From: Micavibrio sp.
GTDB lineage: Bacteria; Pseudomonadota; Alphaproteobacteria; Micavibrionales; Micavibrionaceae
Reading direction: 5' to 3'
Assembly (NCBI GenBank): GCA_030824805.1
Contig: JAPJRC010000026.1
Location: 1-30,104, forward strand
Length of the DNA: 30,104 bases
Both the position numbers and the translations under genes were made by a program. The notes under the pieces were generated by a model. It was not told the origin of the DNA, ran no database searches, and saw nothing but the letters and a program-made list of their open reading frames with translations. This document shows positions 8,866 through 18,303 of this stretch, piece by piece. Numbering within the stretch: the first letter of the stretch is position 1; each line of letters begins with the position of its first letter.

Positions 8866-9120
8866 TTAAATTTGAGTACAAGACGCGCACAATTTCAGCT
8901 TTTTAACACGGCTCATATTCTTGATCGCCGCTTCTCTTCTGAGGGCTGCTCCGCGTGTGGGAAATCGCTCTTCGTACAAAACAGAAAATGGGCCGCGGCC
9001 GCGGGTGTATTTTGCCCCAGTGCCGTTGGTATGGGCGGCGTAACGCGCAGACGGGTCATTGGTAATGCCCGTATATAGACTTTGATCTGAACATTTCAAA
9101 ATATAGACAACCCAGTCCAT
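8866..9120 (-). CDS. GIY-YIG domain protein (UPF0213-like)
   Basis: A small single-domain GIY-YIG protein of about 84 residues. From the ATG at 9120 it begins MDWVVYILKC, then SLYTGITND (the YTGIT form of the motif) and GAKYTRGRGP, and continues to ALRREAAIK, matching short UvrC-like nuclease-fold proteins of the YhbQ/UPF0213 type. The role of these proteins is unsettled; weak nuclease activity on damaged or branched DNA has been proposed. The frame could start at 9144, adding eight residues and overlapping the opposite gene by two bases. I prefer 9120 because the family usually starts right before the W/Y-V-Y-I-L strand. No strong ribosome site is seen for either start. It is head to head with the flavoprotein gene. 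Confidence 0.85.
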   Translation of the reverse strand: MDWVVYILKCSDQSLYTGITNDPSARYAAHTNGTGAKYTRGRGPFSVLYEERFPTRGAALRREAAIKNMSRVKKLKLCASCTQI

Positions 9121-9142
9121 GCAGCCATGATACAAGAAAGAC

Positions 9143-10324
9143 ATGGAAATGTCTTATGATGTAATCGTTATTGGCGCCGGTGCCGCAGGCATGATGTGTG
9201 CGATCGAAGCAGGCAAGCGCGGCCGCCGTGTGTGTGTGATTGACCATGCGGCTAAAATTGGCGAAAAGATCAGAATATCAGGCGGAGGACGTTGCAATTT
9301 TACCAACCTCTATGCCAGTCCCAAAAACTTTCTGTCGAATAACCCGCATTTTTGCAAATCGGCTCTGAGCCAGTTCACACAACAGGACTTCATTGCTTTG
9401 GTACAAAAGCACGGCATCAGTTTTCATGAGAAAAAACTGGGACAACTTTTTTGCGACCATGCTTCACAACAGATTATCGATATGCTGCTTGATGAATGTC
9501 GCGCTGCGGGCGTAATAATCCGGACCCAGACTAAAATTGGCAAACTTGCATGGCCGGGCAGCGAATATTTTATCGAAACCAACCATGGATCTATATCCTG
9601 CAATTCTCTGGTAATCGCGACCGGAGGATTGTCCATACCCAAAATTGGTGCCACAAAATTCGGATATGATGTAGCAAGACAATTCGGATTATCGGTGACT
9701 GAAACACGTCCTGGCTTGGTACCACTGGTTTTTAGTGACAGCACACTGGAGCAATGCAAAGCGCTTAGTGGCCTTTCCGTAGAAGCCAAAGTATCATGCG
9801 GTAGCGCTTCTTTCTCTGAGGGGTTGCTTTTTACACATCGCGGCCTCAGCGGGCCATCGATATTGCAAATATCGTCTTACTGGCAGGAAGGCGACGATAT
9901 TATTGTAAACCTTGCGCCCGAGACAGATGTGCAAGCTTTCTTGAAAGACCAAAGAAAGACACAGCCCAGACAGGAAATTCAGAATACGCTTTCTGAAATC
10001 ATTCCCAAACGTTTGGCGGCAAGTATCTGTGAAAATATGCATATTGCCGGACGTATCGCGGACATGCCGGACACTGTTGTAAGAGAGCTGGCTTCAGCTA
10101 TAAACGATTGGCATGTAAGACCCGCAGGCACAGAAGGATATAGGACGGCGGAGGTGACGCTTGGCGGTATCGATACCAACGAGCTGTCATCTAAGACCAT
10201 GGAAGCCAAAAAACAGGCTGGCTTATATTTCATCGGCGAAGTCGTCGACGTTACAGGCCACCTTGGCGGATTTAATTTCCAATGGGCCTGGTCATCCGGC
10301 TTTGTTGCCGGACAATATGTATGA
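9143..10324 (+). CDS. BaiN/HI0933-family FAD-dependent flavoprotein
   Basis: The 393-residue product carries the N-terminal Rossmann FAD motif VIGAGAAGMM (about residues 8-17) and the family signature ISGGGRCNFTN (about 45-55). It has a second dinucleotide-type stretch ATGGLS in the middle and the C-terminal block GEVVDVTGHLGGFNFQWAW. Full length and intact for the HI0933/YhiN group, whose members are cytoplasmic flavoproteins or NAD(P)H oxidoreductases, with the physiological substrate usually unknown. ATG 9143 and ATG 9149 are both possible starts. It is divergent from the GIY-YIG gene, leaving 22 bases between the preferred starts, and ends one base before the 3' end of the opposite-strand permease gene. 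Confidence 0.93.
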   Translation: MEMSYDVIVIGAGAAGMMCAIEAGKRGRRVCVIDHAAKIGEKIRISGGGRCNFTNLYASPKNFLSNNPHFCKSALSQFTQQDFIALVQKHGISFHEKKLGQLFCDHASQQIIDMLLDECRAAGVIIRTQTKIGKLAWPGSEYFIETNHGSISCNSLVIATGGLSIPKIGATKFGYDVARQFGLSVTETRPGLVPLVFSDSTLEQCKALSGLSVEAKVSCGSASFSEGLLFTHRGLSGPSILQISSYWQEGDDIIVNLAPETDVQAFLKDQRKTQPRQEIQNTLSEIIPKRLAASICENMHIAGRIADMPDTVVRELASAINDWHVRPAGTEGYRTAEVTLGGIDTNELSSKTMEAKKQAGLYFIGEVVDVTGHLGGFNFQWAWSSGFVAGQYV

Positions 10325-10325
10325 A

Positions 10326-12836
10326 CTAAAGGTCATTTCTCAAATGTTGCGCAACAGGAGTCTGCAAGACACGGCCTGTGCTCAACCAGCCGATTATGAC
10401 CGTAAGAGCTATTCCTCCCAGCAAGGTTAGGAACGATGGTATCGCATAGAAAGTCCATTTTAGATCCATAAGCAAAACCATTACTGTCCATGATGCGGCC
10501 ACGCCGAAAACCATGGATAAAATTCCGGCACAGAAACCCAAAAGGCAGAATTCGAAGAAAAACCCTTGTATCAGTGTGCTATTCCTGATGCCCAGAACTT
10601 TCAAGATCACAACGTCGTAAATACGCTGCATCCGGCTGGCAGCCAAAGACCCCGCCAATACCAATATTCCCGTTATAACCGCAACAAGCGCCGTTACGCG
10701 TACGGCGGTTGCCATGTTGCCCAATATTTCACCGATAGAATTAACGGCATCGGACAGCCGTATCATGGATATATTCGGAAATGCGCCTCCTATTGTGCGT
10801 TGTATGGATGTCTCCTGATCAGGATCAGCAACAACGGTGGCGAGCCAGCTATGTGGTGCTGCTTCTAATGTTCCAGGCGCAAACGTGATGGCAAAATTTA
10901 TGGTCATGTTCATCCAGTTGACGCTTCTTGTGTTGGCTATAGTTGCCGTGATATCGCGCCCAAGAATATTAACGGTGATAGTATCTCCGGGTTTTACGCC
11001 AAAGCCGCGTTCAACATCTTCTACAACTGACACTAGCGGCGGACCTTTATAGTCTGCGGGCCACCATTCTCCGGATGTTATCTCGGAATGGGCCGGCAAA
11101 ACCGTTTCGTACGTAAAACCTCTGTCATTCTGCAAAAGCCAGCTCTCGGATTTATCAACGAGTGCTTTGTCAGCCGGCACGCCGTTAACATTCACGATTT
11201 TTCCACGCAGATTAGGAGACAAACGAATGGTGCTCACTGTTGGCTGCTCTGCCAGAAGCTTCTCGAAATCATTTTTCTGGTGCCCTTGAATATCGAGGAA
11301 AAAGAAAGAAGGGGCGTCTTTTGGTAGGTTGTTGGCAATGCCCTGACGCAAATTCATTTCTATAAGCGTAACACTGACCATGACCGTTAAACCAAGGCCC
11401 AGGGAGATCAGGGTATTGGCGGTGGCGTTACCTGGCCGATGCAAATTTCTAAGCCCCAAACGCAAAGCGGGATTTTTAGGGGCGGGTATTTTACCGGCCA
11501 GAACGGATAGAAGTTTTCCGGTTAGCCAGAAGAAAAACAGGCACACCATGGCGCTTATAACAAACCACATTGCAAATTGTGTATCACGTGCGGTTGCAAT
11601 AGACGTTCCTGAAAGAAGCAACACTGAGACAACAGTTCCCAACTGGAATTTCCATGAAGGTTTTCCCGTCAAAGGCGTGATAGCTGCACGAAACAGCTCC
11701 AAGGGTGAAGTGCCCATGGCTTGCCCCAACGGCCAGAAAGTGAACGCGAAGGATGTTAGAAATCCAAAAGCCATAGGTATGATAAAGCCACGAATATTCA
11801 ATTGCGGTTCAAGGACAAAGGGAAGAAATTCGGAAACGTAAGGCGCTGCAATGAAAGGTAAAATAGCTCCAAGTAAAATGCCGCCAAACGTACCTATTAC
11901 AGTTATGATAGCCACTTGCCAAAGATAAAGTTTTTCAATGAATAGTGCGGGCGCACCAAGAGATTTTAAAATGGCAATGGTCTTCAGGCGTTGTTCCAAA
12001 TGCGCCTTTACCCCGTTGCCGATACCTATACCGCCGATCAAGAGAGAAGACAGGCCCACAAGTGTCAGAAACACCATCAGACGTTCTACAAAGCGCCTGA
12101 TCTGCGGTGATGCATTGTCTGCATCAGTCACTTTCCACGAAGCGTCCGGAAAAGATGTTTCCAGAGCGCTTGTGATATCTTTAAGGTTGGTAGAGTCAGG
12201 AAGTTTTACGCGGAGATCATAATATACCATGCTACCAACCGTAAGGAGGCCGGTAGAATCAGCATCGTTACGGCTTATTATGGCACGGGGAGCAAGACCA
12301 AAGCGTGAGCCGCCAGCTCTGTCGGGCTCATGTGCTATAAAGCCTCTTACACTAAATATAGCCTCGCCGAGCCTAACTTGATCACCTATTTCAAGATCCA
12401 GCCTGCTTTGCAGTGCGGGATCGAGAAGAATGCCATGTTTCTGCAGACCTGATTGCAAATCCATTGGCGGATTTGTTTCAAACACGCCGTATTGCGGATA
12501 ACCTTCTTCTATAACTTTCAATTCTACGAGGCTGTTATCCTGGGTGCTCGCATTCGCGAGCATAACGCGGGCCTCTATGGTTTCTATGGTGCTGGCCTGT
12601 CGTTGGGTAAACCATTCTTTTAGCTCTTGCGGCGCCGGATTGTAAATATTTCGCACAATGAGATCGCCGCCCAAGATCGTGCGCCCATTTTTTTGTATGC
12701 CGTCAAGAACTGCATGGCTTGTGAATTGTACGGCAGCTATAGACCCTACACCGAGAACTAGACACGTGAGCACCAGATACAAAGAGCCAAGCGCTCCGCG
12801 CATGTCTTTTATTGCATACTTAAGGGACAAGCTCAT
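10326..12836 (-). CDS. FtsX-like ABC transporter permease (YbbP-type)
   Basis: An 836-residue inner-membrane permease of the large MacB/FtsX-superfamily type found with YbbA ATPases. One membrane helix lies near residues 15-37, followed by a large periplasmic region. A helix group at about 250-380 (SSLLIGGIGIGNGVKAHLEQ is the coupling-type segment) comes next, then two central helices, a second periplasmic region and a C-terminal FtsX-like group at about 710-830. This is the duplicated FtsX layout of E. coli YbbP. These proteins are thought to use ATP in the cytoplasm to move periplasmic parts rather than to import solutes. The start overlaps the ATPase stop by four bases (ATGA), indicating one operon. 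The divergent esterase gene is the usual neighbour. Confidence 0.92.
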   Translation of the reverse strand: MSLSLKYAIKDMRGALGSLYLVLTCLVLGVGSIAAVQFTSHAVLDGIQKNGRTILGGDLIVRNIYNPAPQELKEWFTQRQASTIETIEARVMLANASTQDNSLVELKVIEEGYPQYGVFETNPPMDLQSGLQKHGILLDPALQSRLDLEIGDQVRLGEAIFSVRGFIAHEPDRAGGSRFGLAPRAIISRNDADSTGLLTVGSMVYYDLRVKLPDSTNLKDITSALETSFPDASWKVTDADNASPQIRRFVERLMVFLTLVGLSSLLIGGIGIGNGVKAHLEQRLKTIAILKSLGAPALFIEKLYLWQVAIITVIGTFGGILLGAILPFIAAPYVSEFLPFVLEPQLNIRGFIIPMAFGFLTSFAFTFWPLGQAMGTSPLELFRAAITPLTGKPSWKFQLGTVVSVLLLSGTSIATARDTQFAMWFVISAMVCLFFFWLTGKLLSVLAGKIPAPKNPALRLGLRNLHRPGNATANTLISLGLGLTVMVSVTLIEMNLRQGIANNLPKDAPSFFFLDIQGHQKNDFEKLLAEQPTVSTIRLSPNLRGKIVNVNGVPADKALVDKSESWLLQNDRGFTYETVLPAHSEITSGEWWPADYKGPPLVSVVEDVERGFGVKPGDTITVNILGRDITATIANTRSVNWMNMTINFAITFAPGTLEAAPHSWLATVVADPDQETSIQRTIGGAFPNISMIRLSDAVNSIGEILGNMATAVRVTALVAVITGILVLAGSLAASRMQRIYDVVILKVLGIRNSTLIQGFFFEFCLLGFCAGILSMVFGVAASWTVMVLLMDLKWTFYAIPSFLTLLGGIALTVIIGWLSTGRVLQTPVAQHLRNDL

Positions 12837-13498
12837 GCGCTTAGAACCCTTCCGTCCTGCACATGGATTTGCAGATCGCAGGCATTGGCCAGAACGGGGT
12901 CATGTGTGATCAGAGCAAGCGTGGCACCCTTAGATTTAATCTGGTCAAAAAGGTGTCCCATAATGATTTTTCCCGTTTCCTGATCCAGATTGCCGGTTGG
13001 TTCATCGGCCAGTATCAGAGAAGGGTTTACCGAAATGGCGCGTGCAATAGCCACACGCTGTTGTTCGCCGCCGGATAACTGTGCGGGATAATGGCCAAGC
13101 CGGTGGCCTAGACGCACATCTTCCAGAGATTTTTTTGCCCGGCCGACAGCGTCCTTTTCGCCTGCCAATTCTAAAGGTATGGCAACGTTTTCCAAAGCGG
13201 TCATGGTCGGTATCAAGTGAAAGCTTTGGAAAACTATACCCATATTATCGCGGCGTAGGGCCGAGAGTGTATCCTCGGAATGTTTTGTTATATCTTCGTT
13301 TTGAAAAAAAATTTGACCTGAAGTGGGTTTAAGTAGACCCGCGCAGATCATCAAAAGCGATGTTTTTCCTGATCCTGAAGGCCCAACGATAGCCACAGAT
13401 TTACCTTTTGGAAGCGAAATGGATACATCATTGAGAATGGAGATGTCGCCCGTGGTCCCGGGAAGTTTTAGGGAAATATTATGAAGTGATAGGATCAT
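12833..13498 (-). CDS. ABC transporter ATP-binding protein (YbbA/LolD-type)
   Basis: A 221-residue ATPase with Walker A GPSGSGKT (39-46), the Q-loop in FQSFHLIP, signature LSGGEQQRVAIARA, Walker B LILADEPTGNLD and the H-loop in ITHD. Such subunits energise FtsX-like permeases, here the one encoded immediately downstream with a four-base overlap. The frame is open upstream to 13663, but I start at ATG 13498. There the protein begins MILSLHNISLKL, normal for the family, and the extension would overlap the start of the opposite-strand esterase gene. The gap to that esterase is 64 bases, enough for back-to-back promoters. Confidence 0.93.
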   Translation of the reverse strand: MILSLHNISLKLPGTTGDISILNDVSISLPKGKSVAIVGPSGSGKTSLLMICAGLLKPTSGQIFFQNEDITKHSEDTLSALRRDNMGIVFQSFHLIPTMTALENVAIPLELAGEKDAVGRAKKSLEDVRLGHRLGHYPAQLSGGEQQRVAIARAISVNPSLILADEPTGNLDQETGKIIMGHLFDQIKSKGATLALITHDPVLANACDLQIHVQDGRVLSA

Positions 13499-13562
13499 GC
13501 CACTGTTTCTATTAAAAAATGATCTATATATTTGAGAAATTAAAATAATATTTTTTGAGCGA

Positions 13563-14186
13563 ATGGCAATGCGTTTACCCATCCTTTTTGTCCTTATGAT
13601 GATATCTACTTGGCCCGCGCAGGCGGCAACGAAGCGCATCGTAGCTCTCGGAGACAGCCTCACAGCAGGTTATGGGCTGCAAGGCGGCGAAGATTTTGCG
13701 ACGAAGCTGCAGGAGGCTCTGATTGCGGATGGCGTAGATGTAAAAATAGACAATGCAGGCGTGTCCGGTGATACCACGGCTGGAGGTCTGGCGCGCCTTG
13801 AGTGGGCAACACAGGGTGATCCCAAGCCCGATCTCGTAATTGTGGCGTTGGGTGCAAATGATATGCTCCGCGGTATTGAACCTGATGAAGCGCGAAAAAA
13901 TCTTTCTTCTATTCTGGAGAATTTAAAGGCTAAAGGCATTCCGGCTTTTCTTGTAGGCATGAAGGCACCCACGAATATGGGCGGAGACTATAAAAAGTCT
14001 TTCGAAGCCATATACCCTGATCTGGCGAAAAAATATGATGTTCCCTTCTATCCGTTCTTTCTGGAAGGCGTGGCTACGCGGCAAGATTTGAATTTGCCGG
14101 ATGGCATACATCCGAACACGAAGGGCGTGGCGATCATTGTAGAGAAAATGACACCAGCCCTTATAGAGGCAATCAAGCAGGATTAA
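13563..14186 (+). CDS. tesA: TesA-type GDSL arylesterase/lysophospholipase, exported
   Basis: A 207-residue SGNH hydrolase. An N-terminal signal peptide ends at about AQAA (residues 19-22), placing the enzyme in the periplasm. Catalytic blocks: GDSLTAGYG with Ser32, GVSGDTTAGG carrying the oxyanion glycine, GANDM with Asn99, and DGIHPN with Asp180 and His183. Length and motifs match E. coli TesA, which cleaves acyl-CoA, lysophospholipid and aryl-ester substrates. Divergent pairing with ybbA/ybbP is a conserved arrangement in proteobacteria and points to a shared envelope-lipid role (inference). Start codons at 13563 and 13569 are both possible; both keep the signal peptide. The stop overlaps the pdeM gene end by four bases. 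Confidence 0.93.
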   Translation: MAMRLPILFVLMMISTWPAQAATKRIVALGDSLTAGYGLQGGEDFATKLQEALIADGVDVKIDNAGVSGDTTAGGLARLEWATQGDPKPDLVIVALGANDMLRGIEPDEARKNLSSILENLKAKGIPAFLVGMKAPTNMGGDYKKSFEAIYPDLAKKYDVPFYPFFLEGVATRQDLNLPDGIHPNTKGVAIIVEKMTPALIEAIKQD

Positions 14187-14842
14187 GCAACTTCGCTATA
14201 AGAAATTTTATAAACCTTTTCATTTCCAAGAGCGTATACATTCGGTTCGCTCCTAAAAAGACTTTTAATAGAGGGATCAGTCACCGATAACCCGCCTGTG
14301 TATGCCCCTATAGCAGGGAGTACCATTCGGCGACCATCTTCTATAAAACAGGCGCGGGCGATTTTCGCTCCATCTTTCGTTTTATATATCTTGGGATGGT
14401 AGTGGCCACTGATTTCACCGTAAACTTCATCTCTGGATGCTATGTGACGAAATGTCAAACCCCTGCATTCAAATTCATCAAAGGCATTGAACCCTGAAGG
14501 CGTGTAAACGGAATCATGATTCCCTTTTACCCATACAGGTGAATAGGCGCGAAATTGGTCTATGATATCCGCATTTTCTTTTGAAAGCCTATGATATCCG
14601 GCGTCGTCATGAAAACTGTCTCCCAAAAAAAGGAGCCTTTGGCAATTTGTTTCCTCACAAGCATCTTGAAGTGATAATAACGTATGATGGCTGTCATAGG
14701 GGGGAAGAAAAAAGCCGCCGTGTGCAAAGGAAGAGCCTTTTTCCAGATGCAAGTCTGATACAATCAGCATATTCTCTCTACTCCAATAAAGAGATCCGGA
14801 AGGGTGTAAAAGAAAATCTTCTCCGCAAAAATGAATATTCAT
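14183..14842 (-). CDS. pdeM: Ligase-associated DNA damage response metallophosphoesterase PdeM
   Basis: A 219-residue calcineurin-fold phosphoesterase. Metal-site motifs are SDLHLEKG (Asp30, His32), LGDSFHDD, GNHDS (Asn-His-Asp at 108-110) and SGHYHPK. The family is named PdeM and occurs with an ATP-dependent ligase, an Lhr-like helicase and an MBL-fold nuclease; it is predicted to process DNA ends during repair. The start overlaps the helicase stop by four bases, so the two are co-transcribed and probably translationally coupled. The 3' end overlaps tesA by four bases on the opposite strand. It appears complete. Confidence 0.92.
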   Translation of the reverse strand: MNIHFCGEDFLLHPSGSLYWSRENMLIVSDLHLEKGSSFAHGGFFLPPYDSHHTLLSLQDACEETNCQRLLFLGDSFHDDAGYHRLSKENADIIDQFRAYSPVWVKGNHDSVYTPSGFNAFDEFECRGLTFRHIASRDEVYGEISGHYHPKIYKTKDGAKIARACFIEDGRRMVLPAIGAYTGGLSVTDPSIKSLFRSEPNVYALGNEKVYKISYSEVA

Positions 14843-17301
14843 GAAGATTCCTCGGTCTTAGAAAGTCCTGCTTCGGATAATAGTTTTTCTTCCAGTTCCT
14901 GCAGGTAATACTCGCCTATATCTTTTCTGGAAGCGCCTTCCCTTGCAATCTCTAGAAGAAGCGGTACGGCCAGAGGTGAGACGCGTTTAATTTCCTGAAC
15001 AATAACTTTACCCTGCATTGAAGCAAGCATGTCCTCGAGCCTGCCAATATCTATGAGACCACCAGCTGCATCGTTTCTTGCGGCTTTTAGGAGTATGTGA
15101 TCAGGTTCGTATCTTTGCAAAACATCATAAATCAGGTCGGAACTGAACGTCATCTGTCTTCCTGTTTTTTGCTGACCGGGATGACGCCTCTCTATTAACC
15201 CTGCTATTACTGCGTTTTCACGAAAAGTTCTTTTGATAAGAGGCGTATCGTCAAGCCATTCATGAAGCTCTTCTCCGAGAAGATCGATAGAAAATAAATT
15301 TTCAATATCTACAGGTTTTCTCATAGACCAGAATGCGATTGCGTAATCCGTGGCGACGAACCCCAAAGGCTGAAGCCCTTTTGCTTTCATCCGCTTGATT
15401 ACCAAAAACCCTAAAGTTTGATGCGCGTTCCTGCCTGAAAACGGATAGGCAACTATATAGTGACGCCCGTGGCGCGGAAAACTTTCTACAAGGAGATAAT
15501 CTGTGCCTGGAAGAAGCGATCTTGATTCCTGAAGTTCAAGCCATTGCCTAACGTAGGTTGGGAATGATTCCCATGATCCGTTATTTTCAAGCAACTCGCG
15601 CACACGTATGGAGAGGTGTGTTGATAGTGGAAGTTTTCCTCCGTCGTAGCTGGGTATTTTTGGATTTTTTGTTGAAGCGCGTGACACCATAACAGTCATT
15701 TCGTGCAGTCCATCAAAACGCACAACGCCGCCGGCAAACAGAAATGTGTCGCCCGGACTAAGATTGTTGATGAAATATTCTTCTATTACTCCCAAGGACT
15801 TTCTGCCCATTTTTACCTTCAACATCGGTGATTCAACTATTGTGCCGATATTCATGCGGTATTGTCTTGAGAAGTTAAGGTTTGCAAGCTCATAGGCACC
15901 GTCTTCATTAATGCTGAGACGCTTATATTGATCGTAAGCCTTGAGAGCGTAACCACCGTCTTTCACAAAAGACAACACTTGTTCAAAATCGGATTTTTTC
16001 AAATGGCGGTAAGGCCAGGCCCTCTTAACCTCTTCATATAACTGGTCCGAGTGAAACGGGGCACTGCAGGCGCAGCCAGTGATATGTTGCGCAAGGACGT
16101 CAAGATTGCCTTCTTTAGGCGTAAAACCGTCTATTTCATTATGATATATTGCATCTTGTGCGGCCAGGCATTCAACATATTCAAAGCGGTTTGTGGGCAC
16201 AAGAATGGCGCGGCTGGGTTCATTTAATCTGTGGTTAGATCGCCCTATACGCTGCAGGAGACGGCTAACGCCTTTGGGCGCGCCTATTTGGATTACAAGC
16301 CCAACTTCTGCCCAGTCCAGACCAAGATCCAGCGAAGACGTCGCAACCACGCAATCAAGTTCTCCGCGTGCCATCTTGTCTTCCACTTTACGTCGGATCT
16401 CCCGCTCAAGAGAACCATGGTGTAAGGCAATACGCAGGTTCGCGGTGTTAACCCGCCATAGTTCTTGGAAAATTAGTTCAGCCTGCGCGCGCGTGTTTAC
16501 AAATACTATGCTCATGCCGCCTTTTTGCAGCTCCGCGTATATCTCAGGGATCGCGTATATGGCCATATGCCCGGACCAAGGCAAGCGTTGTTGTGATTGT
16601 AATATATGAATTTCAGGGGCGGCGCGGGTTTCTGCTTTTACAATTGTCGCATTTTCCCGGCACAGCCATTCTCTTGCGATAGTGGGTTCGGCAATAGTCG
16701 CAGAAAGTCCAATGCGCTGCGCCGAAGGGACAATGCTGTTTAATCTTTCAAGGCATAAGGAGAGCAGCGTCCCGCGTTTCGATTCCATGAGGGCATGCAA
16801 TTCGTCGATAATTATGTATCGCAGGTTTTTAAAATTTTCCTCTGCTTCCGGATAAGACAGCATAAGCGCCAAAGACTCGGGCGTGGTCATGAGAAAATGG
16901 GGGGGTCTGTTTTTTTGCCTTGCCCGCTTGGAAGCCGGCGTGTCGCCTGTTCTGGTCTCATAGGTTAACGGAAGACCAAGGTCTTCAATCGGCTTACCTA
17001 TATTGCGGTGGACATCGATGGTTAATGCTTTTAAGGGGGAAACATACAACGTATGAAGTCCCTTAAAAGTTCCCTCTTTGTGTAGGTCCATAAAAGAAGG
17101 CAAAAAGCCGGACAGGGTTTTTCCTGCTCCGGTAGGCGCGCACAGTAAAACATCGTTACCAGCCAAGCTGGCGTTCAGTGTTTCTATTTGGTGCGAAAAC
17201 CAAGACCAGCCGCGTGTCATTATCCATGCGTTCAATGGATGATTGGCCAAAAGCTCTTCTGCTTTAGTCATTTGCTTGTTTTTCAAAGACGGAATACCCA
17301 C
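14839..17301 (-). CDS. Ligase-associated DEXH-box helicase (Lhr-like)
   Basis: An 820-residue superfamily 2 helicase. N-terminal core: Walker A APTGAGKT (residues 55-62), TTPESL, the DELH box, GLSAT, then a second RecA-like domain with VFVNTRAQAE, a VATSSLDLG segment and QRIGRSNHR (motif VI). The long C-terminal half matches the winged-helix and Lhr-core region of ligase-associated helicases. It should unwind or translocate on DNA or DNA/RNA, supplying substrate to the nucleases and ligase encoded around it. The start is uncertain. GTG 17301 has an AGGGG about 11 bases upstream, while ATG 17271 (MTKAEELL) lacks a clear ribosome site but fits the usual N-terminus. First of a two-gene minus-strand operon with pdeM. 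Confidence 0.93.
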   Translation of the reverse strand: MGIPSLKNKQMTKAEELLANHPLNAWIMTRGWSWFSHQIETLNASLAGNDVLLCAPTGAGKTLSGFLPSFMDLHKEGTFKGLHTLYVSPLKALTIDVHRNIGKPIEDLGLPLTYETRTGDTPASKRARQKNRPPHFLMTTPESLALMLSYPEAEENFKNLRYIIIDELHALMESKRGTLLSLCLERLNSIVPSAQRIGLSATIAEPTIAREWLCRENATIVKAETRAAPEIHILQSQQRLPWSGHMAIYAIPEIYAELQKGGMSIVFVNTRAQAELIFQELWRVNTANLRIALHHGSLEREIRRKVEDKMARGELDCVVATSSLDLGLDWAEVGLVIQIGAPKGVSRLLQRIGRSNHRLNEPSRAILVPTNRFEYVECLAAQDAIYHNEIDGFTPKEGNLDVLAQHITGCACSAPFHSDQLYEEVKRAWPYRHLKKSDFEQVLSFVKDGGYALKAYDQYKRLSINEDGAYELANLNFSRQYRMNIGTIVESPMLKVKMGRKSLGVIEEYFINNLSPGDTFLFAGGVVRFDGLHEMTVMVSRASTKNPKIPSYDGGKLPLSTHLSIRVRELLENNGSWESFPTYVRQWLELQESRSLLPGTDYLLVESFPRHGRHYIVAYPFSGRNAHQTLGFLVIKRMKAKGLQPLGFVATDYAIAFWSMRKPVDIENLFSIDLLGEELHEWLDDTPLIKRTFRENAVIAGLIERRHPGQQKTGRQMTFSSDLIYDVLQRYEPDHILLKAARNDAAGGLIDIGRLEDMLASMQGKVIVQEIKRVSPLAVPLLLEIAREGASRKDIGEYYLQELEEKLLSEAGLSKTEESS

Positions 17302-17310
17302 ATTAACGTG

Positions 17311-18303
17311 ATGCCCCTGTTACGCCATGATTTATATATAGAGCCCATAAACGCCTATATCGACCCCCCGTTCCCGGTAGAGAGGGCAATAATTACGCAT
17401 GGGCATAGTGATCATGCCCGCGCCGGCCACGGGCATATTTTGGCGACAGAAGAGACGATAGGGATTATAAAACTACGCTACGGCCAAGATGCTGCCAAAA
17501 GTTATCAGGCCTTGCCTTATAACCATGAACTTAAAATAGGACCTATATCCGTAACATTATATCCGGCAGGTCATATTTTAGGCAGCGCACAAATACTGCT
17601 TGAGTGCGGGCCACAGAGAATTGTGGTTTCGGGAGATTACAAACGGCGTAGCGATGGAACATGCGAGCCGTTTACCCCCGTACCCTGCGATATTTTTGTA
17701 ACCGAAGCCACATTCGGCCTGCCGGTTTTTCAACATCCTGATGCCCGTCTTGAAATTGCAAAATTGCTTGCAAGCATCCAGCAATTTTCAGAAAGGTCCC
17801 ACTTGGTGGCGGCTTATTCTCTCGGGAAGACCCAACGGGTTATTCAGCTTTTGCGACTCGCTGGCTACCGTGAACCCATATATTTGCATGGTAGTATGAT
17901 ATCCATGTGCGAATATTACCAAAATCATGGCATAGACCTTGGTGATCTTCGTAAAGCGACAGGTTTGCCCAAGGAAGAACTAAAAGGTCGTATTGTTATG
18001 GCACCACCTTCGGCTGTTAAAGAACCATGGTCGCGCCGCATGAACGATCCTGTCATTGCGATGGCGTCCGGCTGGATGACGGTAAAACAGCGCGCACGAC
18101 AGAGGGGCGTAGAATTGCCTCTCGTAATATCCGATCATGCGGATTGGAACGAATTAACCACCACAATATTGGACACAGGCGCCAATGAGGTATGGGTAAC
18201 ACATGGCAGAGAAGACGGCATTGTGCATTGGTGTGGTACGCAGGGCATAAAAGCGGCTCCTCTGCATTTGCAAGGTCGTGAAGAAGAGGGCGAAGAAGCA
18301 TGA
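17311..18303 (+). CDS. Ligase-associated MBL-fold DNA exonuclease
   Basis: A 330-residue metallo-beta-lactamase/beta-CASP nuclease (Ysh1/SNM1-like). The metal motif is THGHSDHA (His30, His32, Asp34, His35), followed by YPAGHILGSAQ, VVSGDYK and the late SDHADW and VTHGRED blocks. These are the ligase-associated exonuclease signatures, and the protein is predicted to trim DNA ends. I start at ATG 17311 (MPLLRHDLYIEP); the frame is open back to 17188, but that part overlaps the divergent helicase gene and does not resemble the family. Only 9 or 39 bases separate it from the helicase, depending on that gene's start. Its stop overlaps the ligase start by four bases (ATGA). Confidence 0.92.
   Translation: MPLLRHDLYIEPINAYIDPPFPVERAIITHGHSDHARAGHGHILATEETIGIIKLRYGQDAAKSYQALPYNHELKIGPISVTLYPAGHILGSAQILLECGPQRIVVSGDYKRRSDGTCEPFTPVPCDIFVTEATFGLPVFQHPDARLEIAKLLASIQQFSERSHLVAAYSLGKTQRVIQLLRLAGYREPIYLHGSMISMCEYYQNHGIDLGDLRKATGLPKEELKGRIVMAPPSAVKEPWSRRMNDPVIAMASGWMTVKQRARQRGVELPLVISDHADWNELTTTILDTGANEVWVTHGREDGIVHWCGTQGIKAAPLHLQGREEEGEEA

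Noticed and set aside
13499..13663. Longer start for the ATPase gene.
   Set aside because: It would overlap the start of tesA by about 100 bases and adds a 55-residue stretch unlike other ATPases of this kind.
17188..17310. Longer start for the MBL-fold exonuclease.
   Set aside because: The extra 41 residues overlap the divergent helicase gene and do not resemble the family; ATG 17311 gives the expected N-terminus.
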